Shown: positions 12,608-24,021 of the stretch, piece by piece
How the letters are laid out: each line of letters begins with the position of its first letter
Position numbering within the stretch: position 1 is the stretch's first letter
Source: Oopsacas minuta
Taxonomy: Eukaryota; Porifera; Hexactinellida; Lyssacinosida; Leucopsacidae
Length of the DNA: 64,000 nucleotides
Assembly (NCBI GenBank): GCA_024704765.1
Contig: JAKMXF010000342.1
Location: forward strand, 62,001-126,000
Reading direction: 5' to 3'
The notes under the pieces: model-generated
Databases searched by the model: none
The model's input: only the letters and a program-made list of their open reading frames with translations
What the model was told of the DNA's origin: nothing
Made by a program: the position numbers and the translations under genes

Positions 12608-13916
12608 CAGGGTGGCCCATAAGTTCTGTCCCACAGATAAAAGGTCATAATTTTGGCAAAACTCACTGAAATGACTTAAAATCTTAACACAATAACGTAC
12701 ACATTATTTGGATAATAATATATTAGGCTTATTCAATATATCCACCTTTTTTCTTAATTACAGCCCTAAGTTGTGAAGGAACAGCCTCTACTGCCATTCG
12801 CATGGTTTCCTGAGGGATTTCATTCCAAGCACGTATTATTGATCGCTTCAGGGCCTCCAAATTTTTATGGGATTTACAACAAGCCTTTGTTTGTAATATA
12901 GACCAAACTGAGAAGTCTAGAGGGTTAAGGTCCGGACTAGATGGGGGGCCATTCCTGTTTGGAAATAAAGTCAGGAATTTCGTAGTGAAGCCTGCTTTGA
13001 GTGGTATTTGCTGTATGAGCAGGGGCATGTCTTGTTTGAACAAAAAGGGTTCATTGTTAAACATCGACTTGCTAAGATCTTTGACTATATGCTTTATAAC
13101 AAGGTCTTGGTAAGTTTGAGCATTTATTTTACCCCAGTTGAAATGAAAACTATTGGAGTCCGGCCAAGTGAAGATATTCCAGCCCAAACCATAACAGAAC
13201 ATGGTTTCTGTACTCTTTTTACATATCTGTACTCCTCAGGATGGTAGACGCTGTAGAAGACAATATTCTTTCGTTTTGTTGATTATAAGCTTTCTCTATC
13301 GTAAATAATTTCTCATCTGAGAACAAGACATGATCAAGACCTTGGATAGCGAACCGGTCAATGAGGCCTTTGCTTCTCTTCAGCCTCTTCTCCTTCATTA
13401 CCTTTGAAAGATAGTGTACTTTAAGTTTTGTAAATGAGGATAAAATTAGGTCTCTTTTGACAATTCTTTGGAGGGAAGAACGAGATACCTTGAGCTCTGC
13501 TGCCATTTTTCTCACGGATCGACTGGGATTTCGCCATACACGACCCCTTACGATCTTCCTCATCCTTGTTGTCGTTACAGATGCGGGACGACCAGATCTG
13601 GGCTTGTCAGAGACGCTGCCAGTATCTTTATACCTATTAATGGTACGGTATACAAACTTTCGCCTCGTTTTAGGAACATTGAGAAATTTCAAAATTTCAC
13701 TTTGATCTTTCCCTTTTCGATATAATTCGATAATTGTCAACCGTTCCGTTTCCATCGAGGAATTTGTCTAGCTAAAACTATGAGATGTTAAGATGAACAG
13801 TTTAGAATACTTATAAGACTATATAGAAACTTGAAAAGCAAAACCAATTACCTGGCTTTACCATAAAATCTATGGTTATGTATTAAAGTATGAGACAGAA
13901 CTTATGGGCCACCCTG
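12608..13916 (-). mobile_element. DD37D Tc1/mariner-type element, copy 1
   Basis: The left end CAGGGTGGCCCATAAGTTCT (12608) and right end AGAACTTATGGGCCACCCTG (ending 13916) are inverted repeats, with TA on both outer sides (12606-12607 and 13917-13918). Length is 1309 bp, full size for the group. It encodes the broken minus-strand transposase at 12729-13755. It sits only 30 bp from the related element at 13947. Both lie in simple-sequence DNA rich in TA targets. Confidence 0.92.
12729..13755 (-). pseudogene. DD37D transposase, frameshifted
   Basis: The protein starts METERLTIIELYRKGKDQSE and has the paired helix-turn-helix region with the GRPR-like linker KPRSGRPASV. The first catalytic Asp lies in LFSDEKLFTIE, the second in FKQDM, and the third in SSPDLNPLDFSVW. 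Counting from the second Asp to that of NPLD gives 37 intervening residues, hence DD37D (maT-like group). At least two frameshifts fall between about 13130 and 13250, and the QQDGAPAH motif is degraded to KQDMPLLI. It is a pseudogene with nearly full length preserved. Confidence 0.85.
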
Positions 13917-13946
13917 TACATACATATAGAAATAGAAATATACATA

Positions 13947-15257
13947 CAGGGTGACAATTAAGTTCTGTTACATTGATTGTACAGTCGCTAATTACTATGT
14001 TTACAGTGCAACCCTAATCACTAGTCTTTTTTCGTTAACTTTACTTGAGTATAGTCGAGTTACAATAGCATTTGATACTGTTTAGCATCCAGTACATTTT
14101 TCTTACATTATGGTAGATGCAAGGTCCAAAATCATCACTCACTATTTGTCCGGTAATACGCCAACTGAAATTTTGAAGAAGCTGAAACATGATAAAGTGA
14201 ATAGAATGATGGTGTATCGAACCATAAAACGATACAAAGAGACTAGTGGCATAACTGACAAGGCTCGTTCAGGCTGACCACCCACTGCGAGATCCATCCG
14301 ACTCAGGAAGGCAGTGAGAAGTCGAGTTGCGCGAAATCCCAGACGCTCGATGCGAAAAATGGCCAAGGAATTGGAAATTAACCGTGAATCGCTTAGAAAA
14401 CTCGTACATCAGGACTTGAGACTAAAATCTCTCAAAAAGAAAGACGGTACATCATCTGACACCATCAATTCGTCAAAAGAGACTCGAAAGATGCAAGGGG
14501 CTCCTCCGGCGGCTCGGAACCCAAGATTTTGAAAAAATTCTTTTTTCCGATGAAAAGCTCTTCACTGTAGAGGAAGCCACGAACCGTCAAAATGACAGGA
14601 TTTTATCTACTACCGCTAAAGACATCCCTGAAGAGGTTAAATTTGTTGATCGAGTCCAGAAACCTCAATCTGTTATGGTTTAGGGAGGAGTGACGGCCAA
14701 TTAAGGACAAATTTGATTTTTATCCCAAAAGGAGTAAAAATAAACTCAGAAATGTACAGGAAGCTAATACTCGAGCCGGAAGTCAAAGATGCAGGTCGTC
14801 ACCTATACAAAAACCAGGAATGGATATTCCAACAGGACTCAGCTCCAGCGCATGCCTCAAATGCGACTCAGTCCTGGCTCAGGGGGCAAAATATCAGGTT
14901 TTTGTCAAAGACGAATGGCCACCTTCCAGCCCGGACCTCAATCCGCTGGATTATTCTATGTGGGGTAATTTAGAGAAGAGGGTTTGTGCTAAACCTTATA
15001 AAAGTTTGGCGTCGCTACTGAACGCATAACCAGAGAATGGAATAACATGCCACAAGAAGACCTGCAAGCCGCAGTCCTAAAATTTAGGACACGAATACAT
15101 TCCGTTGTTAAGAATAAGAGTAGCTATATTGAATAATATTTTGTAGAATGATTCGGTACTATATAGCTAATATTCAAGAGAAATTTGAACGATATCTATT
15201 GTATAGTTTCGGAGTTATTCGCAAATTCGAATGTAACAGAACTTTATTGTCACCCTG
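13947..15257 (+). mobile_element. DD37D Tc1/mariner-type element, copy 2
   Basis: The ends CAGGGTGACAATTAAGTTCT (13947) and AGAACTTTATTGTCACCCTG (ending 15257) are inverted repeats with one mismatch. TA flanks them at 13945-13946 and 15258-15259. Length is 1311 bp. The terminal pattern CAGGGTG...AAGTTCTG is shared with copies 1 and 3, but the inner TIR bases differ, so these are distinct subfamilies. It is opposite in orientation to copy 1. Confidence 0.92.
14110..15136 (+). pseudogene. DD37D transposase, stops and frameshifts
   Basis: The reading begins MVDARSKIITHYLSGNTPTE. In the linker motif RSGRP the Arg codon is a TGA stop (14275-14277), as expected from CGA to TGA. The second helix-turn-helix region includes RNPRRSMRKMAKELEI. 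The first catalytic Asp is in ILFSDEKLFTVEE, the second in FQQDSAPAHAS, and the third in SSPDLNPLDYSMWG after a one-base frameshift near 14915. The Trp of the VMVWGG motif is TAG at about 14681. The C-terminal SSYIE ends at a TAA (15134-15136). The same ending is found in copies 1 and 3. Confidence 0.85.
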
Positions 15258-15424
15258 TATATGTGTCTGAATGCCATGAAATGATAAAAACTGGAAGACT
15301 CCCAGGGCTGATTTTGCTATATAGAGGTATTTTGGACTGGCTCGGACAAGTTAGAGTCTTGGACGAAAATTGACAATTATTACTTCATTGTTACCTACCT
15401 CTTTGGATTTCGAAGAATCACAAT

Positions 15425-15850
15425 ATCAACCACTGCTCAGACAATATACATGATAGAAGTTGGAAATTTGAATCACAGGTACCTCACTGTGACTAATGTC
15501 CTAACGTCATGAGTCTGACCAAAAGCTAACTCATTATTGGATTATTACGTCATCATGACTGTACAAAAAATATCAAAATTATCCAGAATTCTAAAAATTT
15601 CAGAATTTCTAATACCTGAGGCATAAATGCCTAGGCTACTAATCAAAAGCCACGTGGTAGCTCAAGTAAAACCACAGAAGGCCATATAATGGAATCTGGA
15701 TGGACCATGGATCATAAAAGATAAAATTTCCACAAATATTATCCTCGAGGCAGGTAGTGCAAAGCCTAATATCGGGTCGCGTAGCGACCCAAACTATCAA
15801 AAAGTTTAACTATTTGATACTTAATCTAACCCATGAACTACTATATTATA
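15425..15850 (-). repeat. Left arm of an 8.3-kb inverted repeat pair
   Basis: The sequence from about 15425 to 15850 is repeated in reverse complement at 22657-22745 plus 23405-23725. Shared landmarks include the ACCACTG edge, the ACGTCA block near 15510, CCTCGAGG at 15744, and GCGTAGCGACCCAAACTATC near 15781. The match is imperfect but continues over roughly 400 bp. A partial third copy lies at 2505-2790, so this is a dispersed repeat family. Confidence 0.75.
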
Positions 15851-16711
15851 CCGGTAGAAGTGAACTATTGGCCAATTTCATTTTCAGGCCATTGTTCTTT
15901 TCAAATACCTCGTAAATATAAGTACCAATAGTCATTGAATCAATTAGAATTAGGTTTTCTAGCACGCTGGAAACAATTACAATATTTTTGACGTTGATTT
16001 CTGGCCAGATTTAACCACAATGAAGCAATGAAATAATATACCCATATTTAGTAATTGCATTCAATATTTGATAAATTTGTCTACAATTTATTATCTACCC
16101 AGCATTTTATCATCTCTATACATTCTGATTGTTAAACTTTATGAACAATAACAAAAATAAGTCATTCTTTCCACACAATATCTTTTTGTACGTTAGTTGA
16201 GAAAATTTATTATAATCTTGTAATAAAACTATAATAATTCTAAATTTAAAGTTTATCAACAAACTTTCCAAAAAATTGTGCTGAAATGATAATGACTGCT
16301 CAATAATTAGTTTCAGATCGTTATAGACCGCTACATTTCCATAGTTTCACCGAAAACTCTAACTACGGAATTTCTTCTTGAATGATTTTGATATTTTCTA
16401 GAACAAAAAACTGCGATGATTCTAAATTTGCCATCAGTTTTTAACCTATACGTCAGGATTTTTCGTTTTCAATAATTTTGATTTATTGCATTTCCATGGA
16501 TATTTGGTGCGAAATTTACCATAACTATTATTTCATGGAAACTATTTTTAGTACTTTGAGTCTTCTTTCCCAAGACTTTTATAATACCTTTAACTAATAT
16601 ACTATATGCAATGGAACCTCATAGGTCGACACTAACTCTTACTAACTTAATATATTAATCTACATTCATGTACATTTTAGATATTTTTGTTCCCTATTCT
16701 TTCTACAATCA
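15851..16711. other. No gene recognised
   Basis: AT-rich DNA between the left repeat arm and the conserved gene copy. No coding motif or terminal repeat recognised. Confidence 0.5.
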
Positions 16712-17638
16712 ATGCATCGCAAATGTGAAAATGATCCTGACTGTTTTTGTTATATTTGTGGTTCGACATGTTGGATAGTATGTTCAAGAAAACGACCCCG
16801 TTAATTATGGAACAATACTATATGTATTTCGGTTGTAAAGTCGGAGACCAAGACAAACCATGGGCCCTCACTATGCTTGTTGCACATGTAATAACTCAGT
16901 CAAATGGTCAAAGGGTAATTTAAAAGCTATGCCATTTGGTGCCCCAATGGTCTGGAGGGAACAAAGAAACCATTCAGCTGACTGCTACTTTTGTTCTGTA
17001 AAGGTTCAAGGGCATTCTAAAAGAGTAAATCTAGGATAACATGCCCAAATTTGCTTTCAGCTTTGCGCCCTGTAGCACATGGCTTGAGAATTCCTGTGAC
17101 TAAAGCTCTTGTCGCATCTAAAGTCCAGGAATGTGTTGATAGTGAACCTGAAGATCAGTTTGATACATCTTTGAGATGCAAAGTGATGCCTAAAAGCTAT
17201 TTTCACAAGAGGACTTGAATGATTTAGTCAGGGATCTTGACCTGTCAAAGGAATCAGCTACTTTTAGGTTCGAGACTTAGAGAAAGAAACCTTCTAGAAG
17301 CAAGAACTACGTTTTACTGGTATAGGAATAGAGAGCAGGAATTTGAGCCATTCTTTTCAATGGACAATGACTTGGTTTATTGTAATAATATTCAAGGGTT
17401 GATTTTATCCATGGAAATGAACTATGATCCCAATGATTGGAGACTTTTCATTGATTCTTCTAAGAGAAGCCTCAAAGTGGTCCTCCTTTACAACGGAAAC
17501 ATTATGTCGTCAATCCTAATCGCGCATTCAGTTACCCTTCGAGAAAATTACGAAACCATGAAGCTACTCATTGAAATGCTCAAGTAGGAAGAACATAAGT
17601 AGCAAATCTGTGGTGATCTAGAGGTTATTACTCTCCTA

Positions 17639-18944
17639 AGAAGGGCACTCGAAAAGTTTTGACGATGACCGACATATCATACAGTAATAATAAAATTGAC
17701 TATTACATTTTTCAAAATACTCTCCCTGACAATCTATACATTATCAATTCTGGTAAACCAATTATCAAAACATTTTTTCCACCCTTCTTTGGGTATGTCT
17801 CCGATCGCTTGGAAAAGTGCTCCTCTCAACTCTTAATTAGTCGAAAATCTCCTTCCACGTAATTGATCTTTGAGTCTAGGGAACAACCAGAAGACGCAAG
17901 GGGCTAAATCAGGACTGTAGGGCGGGTTATGCAATGTTTTGAGTCCAGAATTTTCCAAAACTCACGAGTTCTGATTGCCATATGCGATGATGCATTATCA
18001 TGATGAAGAAGAATTCCTCTAATACCTGTCTTCTCCCGCTGTGACTCAATTGCTGTGGTGACTTTGGGTAGGGACACTGTAGTGTACCAGTCGGCAGTAA
18101 CAGTTTTTCTATCCTCAAGAGCAACAGCTTCGACAAACCCACTAGATATGAAAAAATCGCCCACATTTGTTTCCCAACAGATCTAGCCCTCCGCACTTTG
18201 GTTCGAGGTGGAGCATCTTCTTCAACCCACTCCTTTGACATTGGCTTTGTTTCTGGATCATAATGGTTTATCCATGTCTCATCACCTGTAAGGATCTCTG
18301 AAACAGCTCTTGAACTTCCATTAGCAAACCTTTTAAGCATACTTTTGCAAAAGTCCATGCGGGATACTTTTTGCTGTAAGTTTAAAGAATGGGAGATCCA
18401 TCGAGGACACAACCTCCTGACACAAAGCTCTTTGTGCAAAATGATATTAATTGTTCCCGATGATAACTCGGTTTCATACTCTAACTGAGCGTACGTAATA
18501 TGAGGATCTTTAGTGATTAGATCTAGCATTTCGTTAACATTTTCTTCATTATGTGAAATATTCGGTCTTCCTGAACGAGGAGCATCTTCAAGAACAAAGT
18601 TTCAGTGAATAAATTCCCTGTACCATCGTTCAACTGTACTTAGAGAAGGAACTAGATCCGGGAAATGTTCCTGTAAAGATTCATAGATTTCTACACTTGT
18701 CTTCTGTAGTTTGAATAAGATCAAAATCATTCATCCCAAATCACGTTTTGTGAGATCTGATTTAGATTGAGATATTTTCGAAGCCACGTATGCCAAAATT
18801 ATCTACTTTATGAAAGTAGAGCAGATAAATGAATGAAAGTTTCATAGTAGAGTAGTAAAATATGTCTGAAAAGATGGATGCGGAAAAATATCCGACAGAT
18901 TAATGGTTTCATACCAAACGACAAAACTTTTCGAGTGCCCCTCG
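17639..18944 (-). mobile_element. Complete DD34D mariner inserted in conserved gene
   Basis: The ends AGAAGGGCACTCGAAAAGTT (17639) and the reverse complement of the right end, CGAGGGGCACTCGAAAAGTT (18944 inward), are inverted repeats. TA duplications lie at 17637-17638 and 18945-18946. Length is 1306 bp, normal for mariner. Deleting the element and one TA rejoins the host frame at VITLL and LGQQGG, matching the homologous stretch of the second gene copy. Confidence 0.93.
17690..18787 (-). pseudogene. DD34D mariner transposase, degraded
   Basis: The family start ATGGCTTCG appears as GTGGCTTCG (18787), then KISQSKSDLTKRD and a stop. The frame HFPDLVPSLSTVERWYREF and the linker APRSGRPNIS follow. 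The main open stretch, 17927-18529, contains EILTGDETWINHYDPETKP (first catalytic Asp) and RRARSVGKQM. The second Asp lies in LLHHDNASSHMA in another frame. The third motif is damaged (ITRPTVLI in place of LPHPPYSPDLAP). The C-terminal FPRLKDQLRGRRFSTN is still readable. It is inactive through several frameshifts and stops. Confidence 0.85.
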
Positions 18945-19674
18945 TACTTGGCCAGCAAGGTGGTTATACAAAGAATCCTTGCTTTCTTTTCTTATAGGAT
19001 AGCTGAGCGGACTCTCAACAATATCCAAGGTAAGAATGGCCAACTAGAAGCAAATATATTCCAGGAAGGGAATATGTGAGATCTATTCCTCTTATCGATC
19101 CCCAGATGGTCATATTACCCCCGCTCCATATCAAACTTGGTCTAATGAAGAATTTAGTAAAGCCTTAAATAGGGAAGGTGATGCATTTAGGTCTCTTTCT
19201 ATGAAATTTCCAGCTATAAGTGATGCCAAGTTAAAAAGCAGGTATTTTGTGGGACCACAATACGTCAATTATTCCGAGATCCTCAGTTTGAGGCAGTGTA
19301 GAATACCGTAGAGAGAAATGCCTGGACCTCTTTCAAGAATGTCGTGAAAACTTTTTGGGATATAAGAAAGCGAAAAACTACCAAGAATTTGTTCAAACAA
19401 TGCTTGCTAATTTATGAATCTCTTGGCTGTAGAAAGGCATAAGATTCACTTTCTACATTCGCATTTAAATTATTTTCCTGAAAATCTCGGTAACATAAGT
19501 TAGGAACAAGGTGAGCGGTTTCATCAGGACATTTGTGAAATGGAGAAAAGATACCAAGGCAAATGGAATACAAGTTTGATCGGAAACTATTGTTGGTGTT
19601 TAAAAAGGGACTGCGATACAGCTCACAATCGAATGTCAAGAAAGCGGTGTTTCATTCCATATGTTCCATGTTAA

Positions 19675-20241
19675 AGCTGTTAAGGATTAATAATATATTG
19701 CTTACAATTTCCAAGTCAAATAGCAATAGTGTTGTTGTTTAAAACTTCTGATGCAATCCTAAATTCAATAATGGGTATTTTATACTTCATACCAAATTGA
19801 TATATCAGAGGCATGATAAACGTATATGTATCACGGGTCTCTGAAATCGTGCTCTTGACCAAAAAATATGGACCTTACGACATTTACAGAATAAAAAATA
19901 TATTAACGATTAATGGGAACTCGTATTGTTGTTATAGAGGTTAGAATAATATACTTTTAGATCATTCTTTGAGTTTGAAAACATTACGGTACATTTTTTA
20001 AATAAATATTTTCCTTGAAGTCAAAGAAATTTGAAAAATTGATTTTCGAAAAATCTGGACATGTAGATAACAAATGAATGCCATATTTGAAATCAGCATA
20101 AAAAATTGGCAAAGAATAGTCTGAATACATCGAAGAAGAAATTGTAATTTGAAAAACGTTGCCCAGTGTAATTGTATTTATTTATACATTTCATCTGATT
20201 TTCCTCAATGTCATCCAAAAATATGATTTTTCGTCCAATTG
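19675..20241. other. No gene recognised
   Basis: AT-rich spacer between two decayed genes. I see no motif here. Confidence 0.5.
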
Positions 20242-22563
20242 ATGCCCAACAAGTGCTCTGTAGTATATTGTAATTCTGGTGACAACGGTGGATCGAATTA
20301 CTTTTGTTTAAAGTTCCCCCAGAAGCCAGAATTTCTAATAAATGGTTGAACTTTCCTAACAGACAATCAAATTATGTTGTAACAGATAATTCATTTAATT
20401 GTTCATAGCATTTTGAGCCTTGCAACCTGAAAGTTACTACTCAGAAATTTACTAGATTGAATTACGCTCGAGATCGTAATCTGACTATTCATTTCCAATC
20501 AATCCCTCAGAGTCAGGCTACAGTTCCAATAAAATCACATCCACCACCAAAACAACGTATCTTCCAACCAGATGAGATAGATTTCTTTGAGAAAAGTACA
20601 AAATTATCAGTTTCCTAGAGGTAGTCGAATTGCTGAGACAAACACCAAAATATGTAGGTTTCACAATACACGTCGAAGATAATTTGTAACAGCTTACCAT
20701 ATCGTTATCTCTTCTGGAGTGTATCTAAAAAGGAATACCCTACTATCTATAACGAGTTTCATGTCAAACTTAGTTTCGAAGGATCACCAATGCCTCTGTC
20801 GAAATATATCTCCAGGCATATAGTGGTAATAAACTAACCCATCTATATATTCTTGAAATTTACCAATCTACTGTCGATATTTTCGAACTCAGTTTGTTGA
20901 TCATGGTATTAAAGAACTAATTCAAATTTGTTATTTTAGCACTTGAGATAGACTTAAATACTCGCCCCAAGTTCAGGGGTTTTCTCTGATGTTGGGGTAT
21001 ACTTCAAATTTGGCATATAAATTACATTAAAAAAAAAATTCATCTCCCAAGCAAATCACTCCAACATAAACTTAAGTCCCCCTAAAGAGACAACTGTCAG
21101 CCCTTCAATCCATACATGACTCGAACTGTATTGGCATTGACATATCAATATCACTTGATGAAATGCAGCTCCAATCTCCAGTTCAGCTGGGTGGACATAA
21201 TCTAATTGGTTGCAATTCAGATATGGATGTGTAAGTATTTTGTAATTTACGATTGTAACTCTGAGGGAGTCTATCCCGTTTGCTATTTCAGCAATACTTC
21301 TAGTTAAGAATCCTGGTGAATTGTTATAGAGAATATTGATAATTGTCCTCCTTTCTCACACAATCTCATTTCAGAGTAGAGCTATCATTTCAGATAAACA
21401 CATAACAAAAGTGAAGGCGTAACAATATACTCTTATCTAAATGCCAATACCAAGACAAGTATGATAAGATCATTAATCCACACCTTTCTCATCAGAATAT
21501 ATATCTTCCCTTCGACAATTGTAACCTCATCAAGAACATCAGAAATAATCTGAAGTCAAAATTGATTTCGATATTCTAGCTTTGATTTATATCTGGAAAT
21601 TTCAATATCAATTTTCAAGCGGGAATAGTTCAATGGTCTCATCTCCGCAATATCCATGAAAGAGACTTAAATTTATCTGCACACCTCGGTGCTACATATT
21701 AAATTAACTCCTCATTAATCCATCCTTGAAATAACACGCAATCTGTTTCTTTAATCCTTGCGATATTCAACGAAACAACTATCGCAGCTATTCGTTTATA
21801 CCTTCCTGAAGAGGAGACTATTTGTGGGTTTTTACTTGATTCGGGTTTGGTGGCTGTGAATTCGAAAGAGTGGTTTTAACCTCTAAGTCAAGGAAGCGTT
21901 TTGGTCGCAAATGATTACAAAACCGAATTTCAGTGTTATTTTAGTAATTTGCTGAATACGTGGCAAGACTCGAAAAGTTAGGTTTATCACAACAAAATTT
22001 CAAAGCCTTAATACAAAGTAATTATGCCCTCTCTGAACTATCTCTTGAATTGCTCAATGAAGGAAATAAATACGCGCTACCTAGGTGCTTGCAAAGTGAT
22101 CCATTGGGGAACGAAGGTTTTCCCAATATTGGGAGCTAAGTGAAGGGCAATTTCTAGTGAGTTCACAAGAGGTCTTCAGATCAGGGTCAAATATAAAGTT
22201 GAAATCTCTCCTAAAGAGAAATATTGACATTAGCTCTCTATGTTCCCAAAATCTCTATTTCATCAACCAAGGAGTATGCACAGAAATTCTTCTATTTGAT
22301 AGTGATCATCTACAATAAACTGAAGATTCCCAACAAGTTGCTGTTTATAATTCAGGCAATATTTCCTTGTCGCTTATGTTTCTTGTAAATGATAAAGTTC
22401 CATCCCAGTACTTGAACAACCTTAATCAGGTGGTTGAATTCTTCTGGATACATCTTTATGTGTCATGTGCGTTTTCCTTTATGGAAGTTCAGAAGGACAC
22501 ATTAGAGATTCTGGCTATCCTTGGAAATAATAGCTCAAGAATTAATGAATCTTGCAAAATTTG
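20242..22563 (+). pseudogene. THAP/P-type transposase, decayed (subfamily 2)
   Basis: It starts MPNKCSVVYCNSGDNGGSNY, the C-x4-C opening of a THAP zinc finger. The second metal pair follows as NCS-stop-HFEPCNLKVTT (about 20398), then RIFQPDEIDFFEK. Near the end, LSQQNFKALIQSNYALSELS and LLNEGNKYALPRCLQSDPL (21980-22100) match the C-terminal part of P/THAP9-like transposases, whose family pattern continues ERRFSQYRQMSGGRF. Here that reads as frameshifted remnants. Many stops are present. It differs clearly from the P-type copies at 35940 and 54297, so it is a separate subfamily. It lies inside the inverted repeat pair 15425/23725. Confidence 0.7.
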
Positions 22564-22656
22564 AATAGGATACTTCAATATTTCAGTAAGGGCCAGGTTT
22601 CCGTATTAACTCCATGGCCTGGAAATGAAGCTGGCAAATAGCTCGCGTATCTATCC

Positions 22657-23725
22657 GTATAATATAGGAGGTCATGGGTTAAATCAATATCAAGTAGCTA
22701 AACTACTTGATAGTTTGGGTTGCTACGCGATCTGGTATTACACCCTGTACGAAGTGCATGCATTAGTTAGAATTTTCTGAATGGCAACAAGTTAGAATCA
22801 ATATTTAGTTAATTGTAACAAGTAAGAATGAGTTTTTAGTATAAGTAAGAAGATCGAATCGATTATAGTCTATTGTAAAAAAGTTCGAATAAATTTTCAG
22901 ACTATTATAACAAGTTCGAATCAATGTTCCGGTTATTGTCAAAAGTCAGAATCGATTTTGTGACTGTTGCCACAAGTCAGAATCGATATTGAGAAAGCTG
23001 TCAGAAGTTGAAAAATAAAAATCCAACGGTCCGCAATTTTGCAAACTTGTATAATAATTAGTCCAACAAAGGTACATCCAAACACAAAATTACCATGAAG
23101 TCCACATCCCCGCGGCTAGGAGCTTAATAACAAGTACAAATGAAAACTCCCAGATCCATAAGGTAGTGAACTAAATCCCCAATCCCCTCTCAATGGTACG
23201 GGTATATAATTACCACAATAAAAAGTTTTGCCGGGCCTCGTTTGCCACGCAACACCCCGGAAAACTAGAGTCTGACTTGTGACAACAGTCTGAATTTGAT
23301 TTGAACTTGTTGCATTAGACTGAAATCGATTCAAACTTGTTGCAATTCAGAAAATTCTAACTAATGACAACCTCAAAATTCAAACTAAAGCAACGACCCC
23401 CTCTGCGCTATCAGCCTCGAGGAGAATATTTTGTGGAAATTTGTATCTTAAATGATACATGATCCATTCAAATTCCAATAAATGGCCTTTTGTGGTAATA
23501 CTGTAGCTACTACGTGGCTTTTTTGATTAGCATTCTGAGCCCTTTATGCCTCAGGTATTTTAGAAATTCTGAAATTTTTTAACATTTTTGTACAGTCGTG
23601 ATTACGTAATAATACCATGATGAGTTAGCTTGTGGTCAGAATCATGACGTCAGTACATTAGCCATATTGAGGGGTACTTGTGAATCAAATTTCAAACTTC
23701 TATAATGTATATTGTATGACCAGTG
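22657..23725 (+). repeat. Right arm of the inverted repeat pair, with insertion
   Basis: Positions 22657-22745 and 23405-23725 match the reverse complement of 15425-15850 and, in the same orientation, 2505-2790. Between them lies an unrelated 0.65-kb foldback element (about 22750-23380). The outer edge ends near CCAGTGGTT at 23720. Confidence 0.75.
22750..23380. repeat. Foldback element with GTGCATGCATT end and internal arrays
   Basis: The left end CATTAGTTAGAATTTTCTGA (22763) is repeated in reverse complement at about 23345-23374, as TCAGAAAATTCTAACTAATG. Inside both ends are short arrays of a roughly 30-35-bp motif, AAGTNNGAATC plus ATATT on the left, and its complement GATTCNNACTTG on the right. 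Related ends occur at 24978 and 50356. There is no gene inside. It is absent from the homologous repeats at 2505 and 15425, which supports mobility. Confidence 0.65.
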
Positions 23726-24021
23726 GTTAAAATCCTAAGAAAAGTGCTTGCACATAACGAAATTGATAATTTTAAATCCTTGAAATACGGCGAATAATAT
23801 ATATGAATATCATAAAAATGAGTGAAAAAAACATTTGACTTTGATATTTACAATTATACTTCACAAATAGATGAAGATTTTCTAAATTCATTTTTATAGC
23901 CAGACCTTGCTCATTAAATAGATACTGAGATAATTACATATATAATTGTAGATTGCATAAAATTATAATGAGATTATATACTTCTGAATTCTACGTGGAG
24001 TAATACCACATTATGAATATT

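Larger units (their letters stand above)
16712..19674 (+). pseudogene. Multi-copy conserved arthropod-type gene, copy 1, split by mariner
   Basis: Homologous along its length to the gene at 62683-64000. The start region HRKCENDPDCFCYICGS and the Cys pairs in PHYACCTCNNSVKW and DCYFCSVKVQGHSK suggest a zinc-binding N-terminus. Conserved blocks follow in order: NDWRLFIDSSKRSLK (about 17440), then ICGDLEVITLL. After the mariner come GQQGGYTKNPCF, MVILPPLHIKLGLMK, SEQG-type ERFHQDICEMEKRYQGKWN, and NYCWCLKRDCD. I recall this as an unnamed repetitive gene family of arthropod genomes. Its biochemical function is unknown to me. Many stops, frameshifts and the 17639-18944 insertion make it a pseudogene. 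Confidence 0.8.

Noticed and set aside
15485-15500. Another heptamer CACTGTG at about 15492
   Set aside because: The following GCACGA extension is missing and there is no partner end or gene. The heptamer alone is expected by chance.
22770-23020. Regularly spaced GAATC motifs resembling a CRISPR-like array
   Set aside because: Units are imperfect, spacers are similar to each other, and the context is an animal foldback element with inverted arrays at the other end.
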